A stretch of DNA of 64,000 nucleotides from a bacterium (GCA_017559905.1 JAFYQF010000024.1:1-64000), one strand, 5' to 3'; shown: positions 8,539 to 17,238, counted from the stretch's first letter. Translations and numbers: made by a program. The notes: generated by a model not told the origin, from the letters alone.

Positions 8539-9577
8539 AAGATAATTCTTGAATTTGTTTAAACAACTCTTTTTGTTTTTCGGTCAAATTTTTAGGTATA
8601 ACAATCTTAATTCTTGCATTCAAATTACCATTTCCGCCACCTTTTTTAGGCAATCCCAATTCTTTCAAGCGTAACTTTTGCCCTGAAGAAGTCATCGGTG
8701 GAATCGAAATTGTAATATGACCTTGCAAAGTTTTGATTTCTTTTTTAACACCCAAAACAGCTTCTGATGGAGTTATTTCAACATCTTTAGTCAAATCAAC
8801 CCCATCAACTTCGTATTCATTATCACTTATATTAATGATTAAATACAAATCGCCCTTATTGCCATAAGAATCAGAGTTGCCCTCACCTTTCACTCGGATT
8901 TTTTGACCTTGCTTAACTTCTGGAGGCAATTTCACTTTAATAGATTTTTGTTCATTAATAATCCCAGTACCGCCACAGACAGCGCAATAACCACCACCTG
9001 CTGGACACTGTGAACAACGTTTCATATCAGAATATTTAACATTGATAGGTTCATTAGAGTAAATATCTTTTATTGTAATATTAAGCGTTTTGGTAACATC
9101 TAAATTTTCAGGTTTTGCGTGTCTTCTAGCCGAACTTTGAGCTCTTGCCTGTTGAGCACCACCAAAATCAAAGCCATCAAATCCGCCAAATCCAGCAGAA
9201 GATCTTGCGCCCCCGCCCATCATATCGCCAAACAATGAGCTGAAGAAGTCTGAAAATCCTCCCATATCTTGTCCATCAAAATTGAAACTTTGGTAGCCTC
9301 CGCCACCTCCAAAGCCAAAGTTTTCAAACCCTGGAGGAGGAGTATAACTTTGCCCACCTTGCCAGTTTGCGCCTAAACTGTCATAACGTTGACGCTTCGC
9401 TTTGTCTGATAATACTTCATAAGCTTCATTTATATCTTTAAATTTGCTTTCTGCCTCTTTTGTTTTATTAACATCAGGGTGATATTTGCGAGCCAGCTTT
9501 CTATATGCCGATTTAATTTCAGCATCTGAAGACTCTCTTTTTACGCCTAATATCTCGTAATAATCTTTATATTCCAT
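8537..9577 (-). CDS. dnaJ: DnaJ-family co-chaperone with a single compact zinc site
   Basis: The J domain occupies residues 3-67 with the HPD motif at 33-35, which stimulates DnaK ATPase. A Gly/Phe-rich linker spans about 70-145 and two CTD-type beta-sandwich substrate-binding domains follow (to residue 346). A full DnaJ has four CxxCxGxG repeats. Here only four cysteines remain, Cys188, Cys191, Cys198 and Cys201, in CxxC-x6-CxxCGGTG. The protein is thus between type I DnaJ and type II CbpA. dnaK and grpE are not adjacent. ATG and ribosome site (AGGAGAA) are clear. The general chaperone role is confident; the exact class assignment is less so. Confidence 0.9.
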   Translation of the reverse strand: MEYKDYYEILGVKRESSDAEIKSAYRKLARKYHPDVNKTKEAESKFKDINEAYEVLSDKAKRQRYDSLGANWQGGQSYTPPPGFENFGFGGGGGYQSFNFDGQDMGGFSDFFSSLFGDMMGGGARSSAGFGGFDGFDFGGAQQARAQSSARRHAKPENLDVTKTLNITIKDIYSNEPINVKYSDMKRCSQCPAGGGYCAVCGGTGIINEQKSIKVKLPPEVKQGQKIRVKGEGNSDSYGNKGDLYLIINISDNEYEVDGVDLTKDVEITPSEAVLGVKKEIKTLQGHITISIPPMTSSGQKLRLKELGLPKKGGGNGNLNARIKIVIPKNLTEKQKELFKQIQELS

Positions 9578-9765
9578 AATTTCTCCTAGTGTCTAATCTT
9601 ATAATAATACAAAAGAAAGCATTTTATAAATTAATTAATTATTTTTTAATATTAATAATCCTTTACATTATTTAAATTAAAAGCAATTTTGCAAAATTGA
9701 AATACTTTATAAATAAGTAAAGAAAATTTTTTTGGGAAAAAGGGGAAATAAAAGGAGTTATTTAC

Positions 9766-10425
9766 ATGGGCGATTATGGAAAAGTTGGGATTATTGGGGG
9801 TTATTCTCAAGTAAACGGGAAAAATTATGGCAAAGTTGGAGCTGAATACAGCTACCAAAACAGTTTTGATAATAATCCTGATATCGGTTACAAATTAGCA
9901 TTCAATGGAAATGCCTTAATCGGCAAAAAAACAGGTTTTTCTGCTGGCGCTTATGCGGGTTTAGATTTTAACAAAACAGATTGTACACAATACAACGTTG
10001 GATTAATAGCTGACTACACAAGAGTTGGAAATAGCAATGCTCTTGCTCAAATAGGAGTAGTCCCAGAAGACCAAAACGAACTTGCAAATCTTTTATATGA
10101 GGCAAAAATTCACCCTCATCAAGTTTTAAGAGCTGGTGGAGAAGTTGGTTTTACTAGAAATCTATGTTGCGATGAAGGCAAAAAATTGCATCTAGGCGTA
10201 CAAGGCGGTGCAGAATTCACTCCAAAACCAGACGCTCAAGTAGGTGACATCGAATGTGGTATTAATTACTCAAATAAACTAAATCGAGTTAAGCCATTTA
10301 TTGGCGCTAATGCGGAATACTCAACAATTGTGAACCGTAACGGTAATGAATTATTCTTCCGTGGCAACTGTCAATTGAGTGACCATAATTCAAAAGGTGA
10401 AATTGGAATCGGATTTAGATTTTAA
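9766..10425 (+). CDS. Gly/Tyr-rich beta-strand protein, possible outer-membrane barrel, unknown function
   Basis: No known family is recognised. The 219-residue sequence alternates polar and aromatic/aliphatic residues in short strands (KVGIIGGYSQV, KVGAEYSYQ, YAGLDFN, YNVGLIADYTRVG, IECGINYSN) and ends in GEIGIGFRF with a terminal phenylalanine. These are features of small outer-membrane beta barrels. However, no signal peptide is visible at MGDYGKVGIIGGY, which speaks against export by Sec. Two adjacent cysteines occur in NLCCDEG. The ribosome site AAGGAG is strong. It is a single-gene unit between dnaJ (divergent) and the ribosomal operon (convergent). Confidence 0.65.
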   Translation: MGDYGKVGIIGGYSQVNGKNYGKVGAEYSYQNSFDNNPDIGYKLAFNGNALIGKKTGFSAGAYAGLDFNKTDCTQYNVGLIADYTRVGNSNALAQIGVVPEDQNELANLLYEAKIHPHQVLRAGGEVGFTRNLCCDEGKKLHLGVQGGAEFTPKPDAQVGDIECGINYSNKLNRVKPFIGANAEYSTIVNRNGNELFFRGNCQLSDHNSKGEIGIGFRF

Positions 10426-10483
10426 TTAAAAGTTTCACATAACACATAAGCATAAAATTTTAATAGTTTGTGCTTAAAAACTA

Positions 10484-10513
10484 ACAGACGCCTTACTAAT
10501 GTAAGACGTCTGT
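10484..10513 (-). terminator. Terminator ending the rplF-rplR unit
   Basis: ACAGACG-C-CTTAC (10484-10496) pairs with GTAAG-A-CGTCTGT (10501-10513) around the loop TAAT, with one internal mismatch. On the minus strand the stem is followed by TAGTTTTT. It lies 32 bases past the rplR stop codon, so the ribosomal transcript ends at L18. It may also stop the convergent gene. Confidence 0.85.
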
Positions 10514-10544
10514 TCTCTATTTGTGTAGTTTTTTGTATCTAGAA

Positions 10545-10913
10545 TTAGAACATCAAACCAGCTTCTCTAGCAGCATCTGCTAAAGCAGCTACACGACCGT
10601 GATACAAGAATCCGCCACGATCAAATACAACACATTCAATGCCTTTTAATTTTGCTTTTTTAGCGATTGTAGCACCAACAACTTTAGCAGCTTCGATGTT
10701 ACCACCGTGCTTAAGTTCTTCTCTCAAATCTTTGTCATTTGAAGAAGCTGATGCAATAGTTACGTTATTTTCATCGTCAATCAATTGAGCATAAATATGT
10801 TTTGTACTTCTGTAAACTGCAAGTCTTGGGAATTCAGCAGTTCCTGAAACTTTTAGTCTGATTGTGCGGTGTCTTTGTTGTACTTTCGGTTTTCTTGCTT
10901 CTTGTTTAATCAT
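10545..10913 (-). CDS. rplR: 50S ribosomal protein L18
   Basis: L18 binds 5S rRNA with L5 in the central protuberance. The 122 residues carry the [29 protein letters not shown] core and the C-terminal [26 protein letters not shown] signature (quoted in parts). It is the last gene of the ribosomal cluster here: a strong terminator follows, and rpsE, the usual next gene, is absent. AAAGGAAA precedes the ATG. Confidence 0.97.
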   Translation of the reverse strand: MIKQEARKPKVQQRHRTIRLKVSGTAEFPRLAVYRSTKHIYAQLIDDENNVTIASASSNDKDLREELKHGGNIEAAKVVGATIAKKAKLKGIECVVFDRGGFLYHGRVAALADAAREAGLMF

Positions 10914-10998
10914 TTTTCTTTCCTTTCATACCCAAACCTTCTTGAAAAACCGATTCCAAGGGTTTATGCGGGCTAGTTTTGTTACATTTAATAATTTG

Positions 10999-11050
10999 TT
11001 TGTATTTTTTATAAAATACAAAATCGAATTTTGGATTAAATTCTTAATCC
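10999..11050 (-). other. Two hairpins in the rplF-rplR spacer
   Basis: GGATTAA/TTAATCC (11033-11050, 4-base loop) begins at the rplF stop codon. A second hairpin, TTTGTATTTT with AAAATACAAA, spans about 10999-11022. Neither looks like an efficient terminator for a unit that must still express rplR, so they may be processing or stability elements. Confidence 0.5.
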
Positions 11051-11589
11051 TATTTTTTACCAGCTTTACCAGCTTTACGTCTGATGTATTCGCCTTCGTA
11101 TCTGATACCTTTGCCTTTGTAAACTTCAGGTGCACGTTTTCCTCTAATCAAAGCAGCTACATCACCAACTGTTTGTTTGTTTGAACCTTTAACACTGATT
11201 TTTGTGTTAGCTTCAACTGTAATAGTGATACCTTCTGGTGGTTCAACAACAACTGGGTGAGAATAACCTAAAGCCAAGTTTAGATTTTTTCCTTCCATGT
11301 TAGCACGGTAACCAACACCTTGGATTTCAAGTTTCTTTTCGAAACCTTCTTTAACGCCGTGAACAGCGTTTGCAACTAAAGTTCTTGACAAACCATACAA
11401 TGCGCCAGCTTCTCTAGTGTCTTCAGCTTTTGTCAAAATGATTTGGTTGTCTTCAACTTTGATAGCGATTTCAGGACGTACGTTAACTGTTTCAGTTCCC
11501 AAAGGTCCTTTAGCTGTAATAACTTGTCCATCAAGAGTAATTTCTACGCCTGCTGGGATTTCAATCGGTTTTTTACCAATACGTGACAT
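11050..11589 (-). CDS. rplF: 50S ribosomal protein L6
   Basis: L6 binds 23S rRNA near the sarcin-ricin loop. The 179-residue protein starts MSRIGKKPIEIPAGVEI and contains the L6 signature PEVYKGKGIRYEGEYIRRKAGK. Here it is the first gene of a separate two-gene unit (rplF-rplR). It is cut off from rpsH by a terminator and two unrelated genes, with its own promoter and about 170 bases of leader. The ribosome site AAAGGAGAAA is strong. Confidence 0.97.
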   Translation of the reverse strand: MSRIGKKPIEIPAGVEITLDGQVITAKGPLGTETVNVRPEIAIKVEDNQIILTKAEDTREAGALYGLSRTLVANAVHGVKEGFEKKLEIQGVGYRANMEGKNLNLALGYSHPVVVEPPEGITITVEANTKISVKGSNKQTVGDVAALIRGKRAPEVYKGKGIRYEGEYIRRKAGKAGKK

Positions 11590-11599
11590 AATTTTTTCT

Positions 11600-11760
11600 C
11601 CTTTAAGGTATATCTTCTACAATCAATTAAATCTATTATTTCGGCTGTTAGTCGTATCTTGGTTAAATCTTACCCTTCAAGTCCCATCCTACATTCTGTA
11701 ATCACGGACTTTCTACGACCCTTGATTTAATCGGCAGGCTTTTCTACCAATTGCACCTGC
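11600..11760 (-). promoter_or_regulatory. Structured leader RNA of the rplF-rplR transcript
   Basis: Read on the minus strand, the leader can form GCAGG/CCTGC near its 5' end. A multibranch unit follows, closed by GTCGTA/TACGAC (11714-11719 with 11651-11656). It encloses AAGTCC/GGACTT (11706-11711 with 11679-11684) and a short GGT/ACC hairpin. The folding was done by eye. It could be a ribosomal protein autoregulatory site, but no known leader class was recognised. Confidence 0.45.
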
Positions 11761-11767
11761 ATAATCT

Positions 11768-11795
11768 ATAATACTACGAATATAATTTTTGTAAA
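11768..11795 (-). promoter_or_regulatory. Likely promoter of rplF-rplR
   Basis: On the minus strand TTTACA (11790-11795) and TATTAT (11768-11773) are 16 bases apart, placing a transcription start about 170 bases upstream of rplF. It gives the split-off ribosomal unit its own initiation. Confidence 0.55.
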
Positions 11796-11865
11796 GCCGT
11801 AAAAACCTTTTAATTACAATAAATTTACATGTTTCAACCAACAACACGATGGCAATCTAACTTTT

Positions 11866-12435
11866 ATGGTTATAATTTTAGGTATGATATCTGCGAACAT
11901 AAATAAATATATAGAAAACTCTAAAATCAGAGGCAAACTTTGTCGTTGGAAGAAATCGACAATTACAGTGCATATCACACCCATCGTTGCCAGTATTAAT
12001 AACAAAGAGCTTATGTACTCATTCATCGAAAAAGCAATCTATAACTGGAACGAATATTTAAGAGCAAATCATATCCCAATCCAGTTCCAAACAATAAATC
12101 AACCCCACCAAGCTGATATCGTAATTCTTTGGACAAAAGTCGGAAGAGTTTTTGAAGGAATGTGCAAATATGTGAGCGTAATCAATGACGAATTGAAGAA
12201 AATATCCATTGATATTGGATTACCAAACGAGTTTTCAGGCAAAGATACAACTGATTTAAGCATATATTGTACAATTATGCACGAATTAGGACACGCACTT
12301 GGATTAGGGCACGGAGTTGAAGTGGATGATATTATGTACGTTCCACATCAGAAAAATATTCAAAATCCAAGTAATAATGATATTTATGTTTTAAAACAAA
12401 TTTATTACTCAAGTTCAGGATGCGAGCCTGAGTAA
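11866..12435 (+). CDS. Matrixin-like zinc metalloprotease domain protein
   Basis: The 189-residue product has the metzincin zinc motif HELGHALGLGH (His139, Glu140, His143, His149) followed by the Met-turn VDDIMY (Met157). This is the pattern of family M10-like peptidases. The upstream half (YNWNEYLRANHIPIQFQ, then ADIVILWTKVG) matches the helix and strands that precede this motif in archaemetzincin/matrixin-type folds. No pro-domain cysteine switch is obvious and no convincing signal peptide is seen, so its location is unclear. The start is uncertain: ATG 11866 or ATG 11884 (Met7); both have weak ribosome sites. It sits between rpsH and rplF on the opposite strand, and its last 31 bases overlap the convergent gene. 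Confidence 0.75.
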   Translation: MVIILGMISANINKYIENSKIRGKLCRWKKSTITVHITPIVASINNKELMYSFIEKAIYNWNEYLRANHIPIQFQTINQPHQADIVILWTKVGRVFEGMCKYVSVINDELKKISIDIGLPNEFSGKDTTDLSIYCTIMHELGHALGLGHGVEVDDIMYVPHQKNIQNPSNNDIYVLKQIYYSSSGCEPE

Positions 12436-13163
12436 CTATCATATTGAACTCCTTGAAATAAAGACTCCTCTAAAGCTTTTAATGATATCGCCAGATTGCT
12501 GGTCGCTCGTGTAGGATCAGAAAAGAGCATCATCCAATGAAACGGTTTCTCAGCAATACTAGCACTCCCCTCTTTCTTAACTTCTTCTTGCGCTGCTCTA
12601 TAATTGACGGCAGAAGAACCAGCATCACTACGATAAAGATTTTTTACGTCACAAAAATATTCAACTATCTCATTTAAACCTTGACCACTAGCAAGAGATC
12701 GAGAATTATCACAAACTTTTTCCATATCCTCACCTCTAGCCATTAAAAGTTTGTAGAAAGTATCAATAATTTCTTTGCAGTCATCCTGAATTAAATTAGT
12801 ACCGCCACCATAAGTACTGAAATCACTCCTAATAAATTTCATCAACGTTAAATTATCTTTATTACTTTCGAGTTTAGAAAATTGTTCCATAACCTCTAAA
12901 ACATTATATTTAGTAAGTTTCTCGCAAGCCTTTTTCATAGCCTCTTTGTCCGTACCAAGCCCATCCATAGCATTAAAAAACTCCTGAGCAATATCATTTG
13001 CCTTTTCTATATCAACATTTTGATACCCTAATGGACGTTCCTTAACCCTATGCCAACGCCCATTGAAATTAATATCAATCTTTTCATTCAAAGCTCCTAA
13101 CCCTTTATTAGAATCAAGCGATTTGCATTTTGAAATACCGTTAACGTTCAAATTATCAGACAT
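12405..13163 (-). CDS. Helical protein with annexin-type GLGTD motif, unknown function
   Basis: The 252-residue protein is soluble, helical and has no signal peptide. Residues 66-95 (AMDGLGTDKEAMKKACEKL) carry the GxGTD calcium-loop signature of annexin repeats followed by an amphipathic helix. A second, degenerate unit about 75 residues later reads LLMARGEDMEKVCDNSRSL. Calcium binding is possible but unproven. The ATG at 13163 is chosen over a GTG six bases upstream because GGAG sits 5 bases before it and overlaps the GTG. It lies within the ribosomal cluster, downstream of the rpsH terminator, and overlaps the metalloprotease gene tail to tail by 31 bases. Confidence 0.65.
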   Translation of the reverse strand: MSDNLNVNGISKCKSLDSNKGLGALNEKIDINFNGRWHRVKERPLGYQNVDIEKANDIAQEFFNAMDGLGTDKEAMKKACEKLTKYNVLEVMEQFSKLESNKDNLTLMKFIRSDFSTYGGGTNLIQDDCKEIIDTFYKLLMARGEDMEKVCDNSRSLASGQGLNEIVEYFCDVKNLYRSDAGSSAVNYRAAQEEVKKEGSASIAEKPFHWMMLFSDPTRATSNLAISLKALEESLFQGVQYDSYSGSHPELE

Positions 13164-13212
13164 TTTCACTCCATTAATAATCTCTATATTTTTATTATAA
13201 CATATTTCTGAT

Positions 13213-13244
13213 AAAAAAAGTAGCGCCCCACAAAAGTGGAGCGC
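13213..13244 (-). terminator. Strong terminator after rpsH
   Basis: GCGCCCCAC (13223-13231) and GTGGAGCGC (13236-13244) form a 9-base stem with loop AAAA (one non-Watson-Crick position). On the minus strand it is followed by TAC and a T7 run. It ends the main S10-spc transcript immediately after rpsH. Confidence 0.88.
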
Positions 13245-13263
13245 TCTTTATTATATCTTGTAT

Positions 13264-13659
13264 TTAGTAAACATAGCAAAGCACTTCGCCGCCGATGTTT
13301 TCTTTTCTTGCTTTTCTATCTGTTAACAAACCTTTGCTTGTTGAAACGATTGCAATACCCATACCACCCAATACTTTTGGAAGGTTTTTAGCTTTACAGT
13401 AGTTTCTCAAACCTGGTTTTGAAATTCTTTCTAATTTAGTGATAACAGGTTTTTTCTTGTCATCATATTTAAGTGTAATTGATAATACTTTGAATTTACC
13501 AACTTCTTTTACTGCATAATCTGTGATAAATCCTTCGTTTTTTAACAATTTTGCTAATTCAACCTTCAATTTTGAAGATGGCATTTCAACTGTTTCATGA
13601 GATACCATATTAGCATTTCTGATTCTTGTTAGCATATCTGCTATTGGATCTGTATTCAT
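13264..13659 (-). CDS. rpsH: 30S ribosomal protein S8
   Basis: S8 binds the central domain of 16S rRNA and in many bacteria regulates the spc operon. The 131 residues begin [18 protein letters not shown] and end with the family signature [34 protein letters not shown] (quoted in full only as positions 98-131). It is the last gene of the long ribosomal transcript; a strong terminator follows 20 bases later. The spacer to rpsN is long (155 bases) and structured. Confidence 0.97.
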   Translation of the reverse strand: MNTDPIADMLTRIRNANMVSHETVEMPSSKLKVELAKLLKNEGFITDYAVKEVGKFKVLSITLKYDDKKKPVITKLERISKPGLRNYCKAKNLPKVLGGMGIAIVSTSKGLLTDRKARKENIGGEVLCYVY

Positions 13660-13682
13660 TATTATAATTCCTTTTTACTTAT

Positions 13683-13699
13683 GTCAGATTATATCTGAC
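13683..13699 (-). other. Hairpin in the rpsN-rpsH spacer
   Basis: GTCAGA (13683-13688) and TCTGAC (13694-13699) form a perfect 6-base stem 24 bases before the rpsH start. Another small stem, CGGC/GCCG, lies near 13726-13737. No T tract follows, so termination is unlikely. Confidence 0.5.
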
Positions 13700-13814
13700 G
13701 CTACTTACCAATTGTTGTCTGGTTCGGCTTATGCCGCCTTGACGAGTTTTAGCAGTTTAGCAAGGTTTTTGTTGTAACTTGTCGATGCAAATAACTCTAC
13801 AACGACGACACTTG

Positions 13815-14021
13815 TTACCAGCTTGCTTTTGTTACGCCAGGTAATAAACCTTGGTGTGCCATTTTTCTTAAACAAATTCTGCAAAGACCGAAATCTCTGT
13901 GAAAACCGTGTGGTCTACCACAAATTGAGCATCTGTTGTGCAATCTAACTTTTGGGTATTTACCTTTTGCAGCTAATGCTTCGCGTCTTAGTTCTTTGTT
14001 TATCATCGCTTTCTTAGCCAT
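13815..14021 (-). CDS. rpsN: 30S ribosomal protein S14, zinc type
   Basis: The 68-residue S14 carries zinc ligands Cys31, Cys34, Cys47 and Cys50 (CSIC and CRIC) and ends in LPGVTKASW. It is therefore the short zinc-binding type rather than the roughly 100-residue zinc-free type common in Cyanobacteria and Proteobacteria. It lies between rplE and rpsH as in standard spc order. AAAGGAGAAA precedes the ATG. Confidence 0.97.
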   Translation of the reverse strand: MAKKAMINKELRREALAAKGKYPKVRLHNRCSICGRPHGFHRDFGLCRICLRKMAHQGLLPGVTKASW

Positions 14022-14058
14022 GAATTTCTCCTTTGTTTGTTATCTTGTAACTGTTAGA

Positions 14059-14616
14059 CTATTTGTTTAAGCCTTTGAATGGCATACCTAATAATCTTAA
14101 CAATTCTCTAGCTTCGTCATCTGTGTTAGCTGTTGTGATAATAGATATGTTCATACCTTTTACCAAATCAACTTCTTCGTATGTAATTTCTGGGAATAAT
14201 GCTTGTTCTTTCAAACCTAATGTGTAGTTACCACGACCGTCGAAAGATTTTGCACTAATACCTCTGAAGTCACGAATTCTTGGCAATACTACGCAGATTA
14301 ATTTTTGTAAGAAATCATACATTCTTTCACCACGCAATGTAGCCATTGCACCTACTGGCATACCTTCTCTTAATTTGTATGACGCAATAGATTTTTTTGC
14401 TTTTGTAACAACTGCTTTTTGACCAGCAATTTTTGTCAATTGAGCTTCAATTGTTTCTGCAATTTTTGAGTTGTGAGAAGCTTCACCTACACCCATATTC
14501 AACACGATTTTGTGAAGTTTTGGGATTTCATTTTCGTTTTTATATCCGAATTTTTCTTTTAAAGCGGCTTTAACTTCTTCGTTGTATTTTGATCTTAAAC
14601 TTTTTGTTGTTGTCAT
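14059..14616 (-). CDS. rplE: 50S ribosomal protein L5
   Basis: L5 contacts 5S rRNA and the P-site tRNA. The 185 residues include [36 protein letters not shown] (residue block about 95-117) and [20 protein letters not shown], all family hallmarks. It follows rplX with a 48-base spacer and precedes rpsN. Confidence 0.97.
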   Translation of the reverse strand: MTTTKSLRSKYNEEVKAALKEKFGYKNENEIPKLHKIVLNMGVGEASHNSKIAETIEAQLTKIAGQKAVVTKAKKSIASYKLREGMPVGAMATLRGERMYDFLQKLICVVLPRIRDFRGISAKSFDGRGNYTLGLKEQALFPEITYEEVDLVKGMNISIITTANTDDEARELLRLLGMPFKGLNK

Positions 14617-14664
14617 TTTGTTTTTCCTTACTTTTTGAACGTTAATATAAGTTTATAACAAATA

Positions 14665-15003
14665 CTAGACGTCTAATTGTTCACCACATTTTTTACAAAC
14701 ACGTACTTTTTTGCCGTCTACTACTTCGTGTTTGATCCTTGTCGGTTTTTCGCAAGCCGGACATACAACCATAACATTTGATGCATCCATTGGAGCTTCA
14801 AGTTTGATTAATCCACCCTGAATACCTGCCATTGGTTGAGGTTTTTGAGCTTTAGTCACCATGTTTGCGCCTTCAACAGTAACTTTTGACTTTGAAGGAT
14901 CGGCTTTTTTAACGTTACCGATTTTTCCTTTGTCTTTACCTGCAATAACGATAACTCTGTCACCGTTTTTTACATGTAAACCTTTTTTGTTTTTATCTGT
15001 CAT
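14665..15003 (-). CDS. rplX: 50S ribosomal protein L24
   Basis: L24 is an assembly initiator of the large subunit. The KOW motif lies near residues 13-40 (GDRVIVIAGKDKGKIGNVKK). The C-terminal part has an extra four-cysteine cluster, Cys81/Cys84 and Cys103/Cys106, that could bind zinc, as in some bacterial L24 proteins. The length of 112 is normal. Confidence 0.97.
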   Translation of the reverse strand: MTDKNKKGLHVKNGDRVIVIAGKDKGKIGNVKKADPSKSKVTVEGANMVTKAQKPQPMAGIQGGLIKLEAPMDASNVMVVCPACEKPTRIKHEVVDGKKVRVCKKCGEQLDV

Positions 15004-15033
15004 TTTTCTGTTTTCTCCATTTTTTATACGGAT

Positions 15034-15128
15034 TCGATATCCTGTATCGAGCGTATAGTTTGTATTTGTTTCCTGTTTTCCTGAATATTGTCAGGATTTA
15101 ATTCGTTGGTTTGCTTTTGGCAAACCAA
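15034..15128 (-). other. Three consecutive hairpins in the rplN-rplX spacer
   Basis: The stems are TTGGTTTGC/GCAAACCAA (15106-15128, 9 pairs, 3 bases past the rplN stop codon), TCCTGA/TCAGGA (15079-15096) and TCGATA/TATCGA (15034-15050). None is followed by a T run on the minus strand. They fill most of the 128-base gap and may act in RNA processing or stability. Confidence 0.55.
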
Positions 15129-15131
15129 GAA

Positions 15132-15500
15132 TTAGATAACTTCTGGAGCCAAAGAAACTATTTTCATATAGCCTTTGTCTCTTAATTCACGAGCTACAGG
15201 TCCGAAAACACGAGTTCCGCGTGGGTTACCATCTTTGTTGATGATAACTGCAGCATTTTCGTCAAATCTGATTACAGATCCGTCTTCGCGTTTGATGTCA
15301 GCTTTTGTTCTAACTACAACTGCTCTTACTACTTCACCAGCTTTTACTGTTTGGTTAGGAGCTGCCGATTTTACAGAAGCAACGATTTCTTCGCCTACTG
15401 CTGCAAATTTTTTGTTAGAACTGCCCATAACACGAATACATAACAATTGTTTTGCACCTGTATTATCTGCTACTTCTAATCTTGTTTCTTGTTGTATCAT
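15132..15500 (-). CDS. rplN: 50S ribosomal protein L14
   Basis: L14 forms part of the subunit interface bridge. The 122 residues start [26 protein letters not shown] and end [19 protein letters not shown], both diagnostic. It follows rpsQ and precedes rplX in the standard order. Confidence 0.97.
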   Translation of the reverse strand: MIQQETRLEVADNTGAKQLLCIRVMGSSNKKFAAVGEEIVASVKSAAPNQTVKAGEVVRAVVVRTKADIKREDGSVIRFDENAAVIINKDGNPRGTRVFGPVARELRDKGYMKIVSLAPEVI

Positions 15501-15578
15501 TTTAAATTTCCTTTATTTTAGAATTTTTTAACTTGTTTGGCCTCTCATTATTCTCTGATAATGCTGCCACTGAAGCAA

Positions 15579-15824
15579 TTATCTTGCTTTTTCTACTACT
15601 TCTACAACTGTCCAGCGTTTGCCACCTGAAATTGGTTTTGATTCGATAATTCTAACTTTATCGCCTTCGTTACAAACATTGCCTTCGTCATGTGCTTTGT
15701 AGTTTTTATTTGTTTCAATAATCTTTTTGTATTTTGGATGTGGATCGTAAGATGCAACTTTTACAACTACAGTCTTATCCATTTTGTTACTGATTACTAT
15801 TCCTTGTTTTTCTTTTTTAGGCAT
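15579..15824 (-). CDS. rpsQ: 30S ribosomal protein S17
   Basis: S17 is an OB-fold primary binder of 16S rRNA. The 81 residues include [27 protein letters not shown] (residues 8-34) and a [18 protein letters not shown] block, both family hallmarks. Its start overlaps the end of rpmC by 8 bases, indicating translational coupling. Confidence 0.96.
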   Translation of the reverse strand: MPKKEKQGIVISNKMDKTVVVKVASYDPHPKYKKIIETNKNYKAHDEGNVCNEGDKVRIIESKPISGGKRWTVVEVVEKAR

Positions 15825-16014
15825 TTTGTACCTCTTTTTCTTTAATTACAGTTTTAGCTTGAGCGATTAGTTTTTTTGTTTTAGAAATTAACGCTGTATT
15901 TTCTAATTTGTGAGTTGAAAGTTGTAATCTGTATGTGAACAAATCTTTCTTCCAATCTACTATTGCACTCTTCAGCTCATCTACTGTTTTTTCGCGCATT
16001 TCATTTAATTTCAT
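15817..16014 (-). CDS. rpmC: 50S ribosomal protein L29
   Basis: L29 is a small two-helix protein near the peptide exit tunnel. The 65 residues start [31 protein letters not shown] (key ELK and LFTYRLQ) and end with a lysine-rich helix. It overlaps rpsQ by 8 bases and follows rplP. Confidence 0.94.
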   Translation of the reverse strand: MKLNEMREKTVDELKSAIVDWKKDLFTYRLQLSTHKLENTALISKTKKLIAQAKTVIKEKEVQNA

Positions 16015-16038
16015 TGTTTATTTCCTTTATTTTAATAG

Positions 16039-16461
16039 TTATTTTGTCTCTAATTTAGCTTTTTCTACCACTTTAACTTTGATAGGCAATTTTTGTGCTG
16101 CTAATTCAAGAGCGTGAACCGCAATGTTTCTATCAAAATATTCAAGTTCAAATAGAATTCTGTTTGGTTTTACAACCGCTACCCAGTATTCTAAATTACC
16201 TTTTCCTGAACCCATACGTGTTTCAGCTGGTTTTGCTGTAATTGGTTTATCAGGGAAAATTTTAATCCAAACATTACCGCCACGTTTGATTTCACGAGTC
16301 ATTGCACGACGAGCTGCTTCGATTTGACGGCTGGTAATCCAACCAGGTTCTACAGCTTGCAATGCGTAGCTACCGAACTCAAGATGTGTACCTCTAGTTT
16401 CAGTACCTTTCATTCTGCCTTTCATCATTTTGCGGTATTTAGTTTTTTTAGGCTGTAACAT
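16039..16461 (-). CDS. rplP: 50S ribosomal protein L16
   Basis: L16 lies at the A-site of the large subunit. The 140 residues carry the initial [19 protein letters not shown] block and the signatures [17 protein letters not shown] and [18 protein letters not shown]. Order rpsC-rplP-rpmC is standard. The TTGC-rich spacer to rpsC is short. Confidence 0.97.
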   Translation of the reverse strand: MLQPKKTKYRKMMKGRMKGTETRGTHLEFGSYALQAVEPGWITSRQIEAARRAMTREIKRGGNVWIKIFPDKPITAKPAETRMGSGKGNLEYWVAVVKPNRILFELEYFDRNIAVHALELAAQKLPIKVKVVEKAKLETK

Positions 16462-16497
16462 TATATTTGCTCCTATTAATTATTTATATACCTTTTA

Positions 16498-17238
16498 TTA
16501 TTCAGCAGCTGATTCTGTTGATGCTGCTCTGTTACGTTTTGGACGTCTCATACCTTTGTCAGATCCGCCTTTTTCATTTTTAGCTTTGATGTTTTGGTCT
16601 GCTTTTTCGCCTGGCATTAATACACCTTTGAAAATCCAAACTTTAACACCGATTTTACCCATAATTGTATCTGCTTCTGTGAAACCAAAATCTACATCAG
16701 CTCTTAATGTTTGAAGAGGAATTCTTCCTTCTTTTGCCCATTCTGAACGAGCGATTTCTGCACCACCTAAACGTCCTGATACCATTACTTTGATACCTTG
16801 TGCGCCAGCTCTCATTGAACGTTGCATTGCTTGTTTCATTGCACGTCTGAATGCTACACGTTTTTCTAATTGTTGAGCAATTGCTTCAGCAACTAATTGA
16901 GCATCTACGTCAATTCTTGCTACTTCTACTACGTTAATGATTACTGGTTTGCCAATGTGTTTTGAAACATCTTGTTTCAATTCTTCAATACCTTGACCGC
17001 CACGTCCAACTACAATACCAGGTTTAGCTGTTACTACTGTAATTGTAGTGTTTTGTGCTTTTCTTGCGATTAAGATTTTTGATACACCAGCTGTGTATAA
17101 TTTTTTCTTAACAAATTTTCTGATTTTAGCATCTTCTGCTACGAATTGGCCATATTCTTTAATCTTTGCAAACCAAGTGCTTGCCCAAGGTTGAATTATG
17201 CCTACTCTAAATCCGGTTGGATGTGTTTTTTGTCCCAT
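16498..17238 (-). CDS. rpsC: 30S ribosomal protein S3
   Basis: S3 lines the mRNA entry tunnel and has helicase activity with S4 and S5. The N-terminal [14 protein letters not shown] is diagnostic. A type 2 KH domain contains [13 protein letters not shown] near residue 75, and the C-terminal domain has [20 protein letters not shown]. It ends with a basic, low-complexity tail ([15 protein letters not shown]). Length 246. Confidence 0.97.
   Translation of the reverse strand: MGQKTHPTGFRVGIIQPWASTWFAKIKEYGQFVAEDAKIRKFVKKKLYTAGVSKILIARKAQNTTITVVTAKPGIVVGRGGQGIEELKQDVSKHIGKPVIINVVEVARIDVDAQLVAEAIAQQLEKRVAFRRAMKQAMQRSMRAGAQGIKVMVSGRLGGAEIARSEWAKEGRIPLQTLRADVDFGFTEADTIMGKIGVKVWIFKGVLMPGEKADQNIKAKNEKGGSDKGMRRPKRNRAASTESAAE

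Noticed and set aside
11600-11760. tRNA-like segment (GCAATTGGTAGA) in the rplF leader
   Set aside because: It has a D-arm-like run but no acceptor stem, anticodon stem or TTCG arm in proper spacing.
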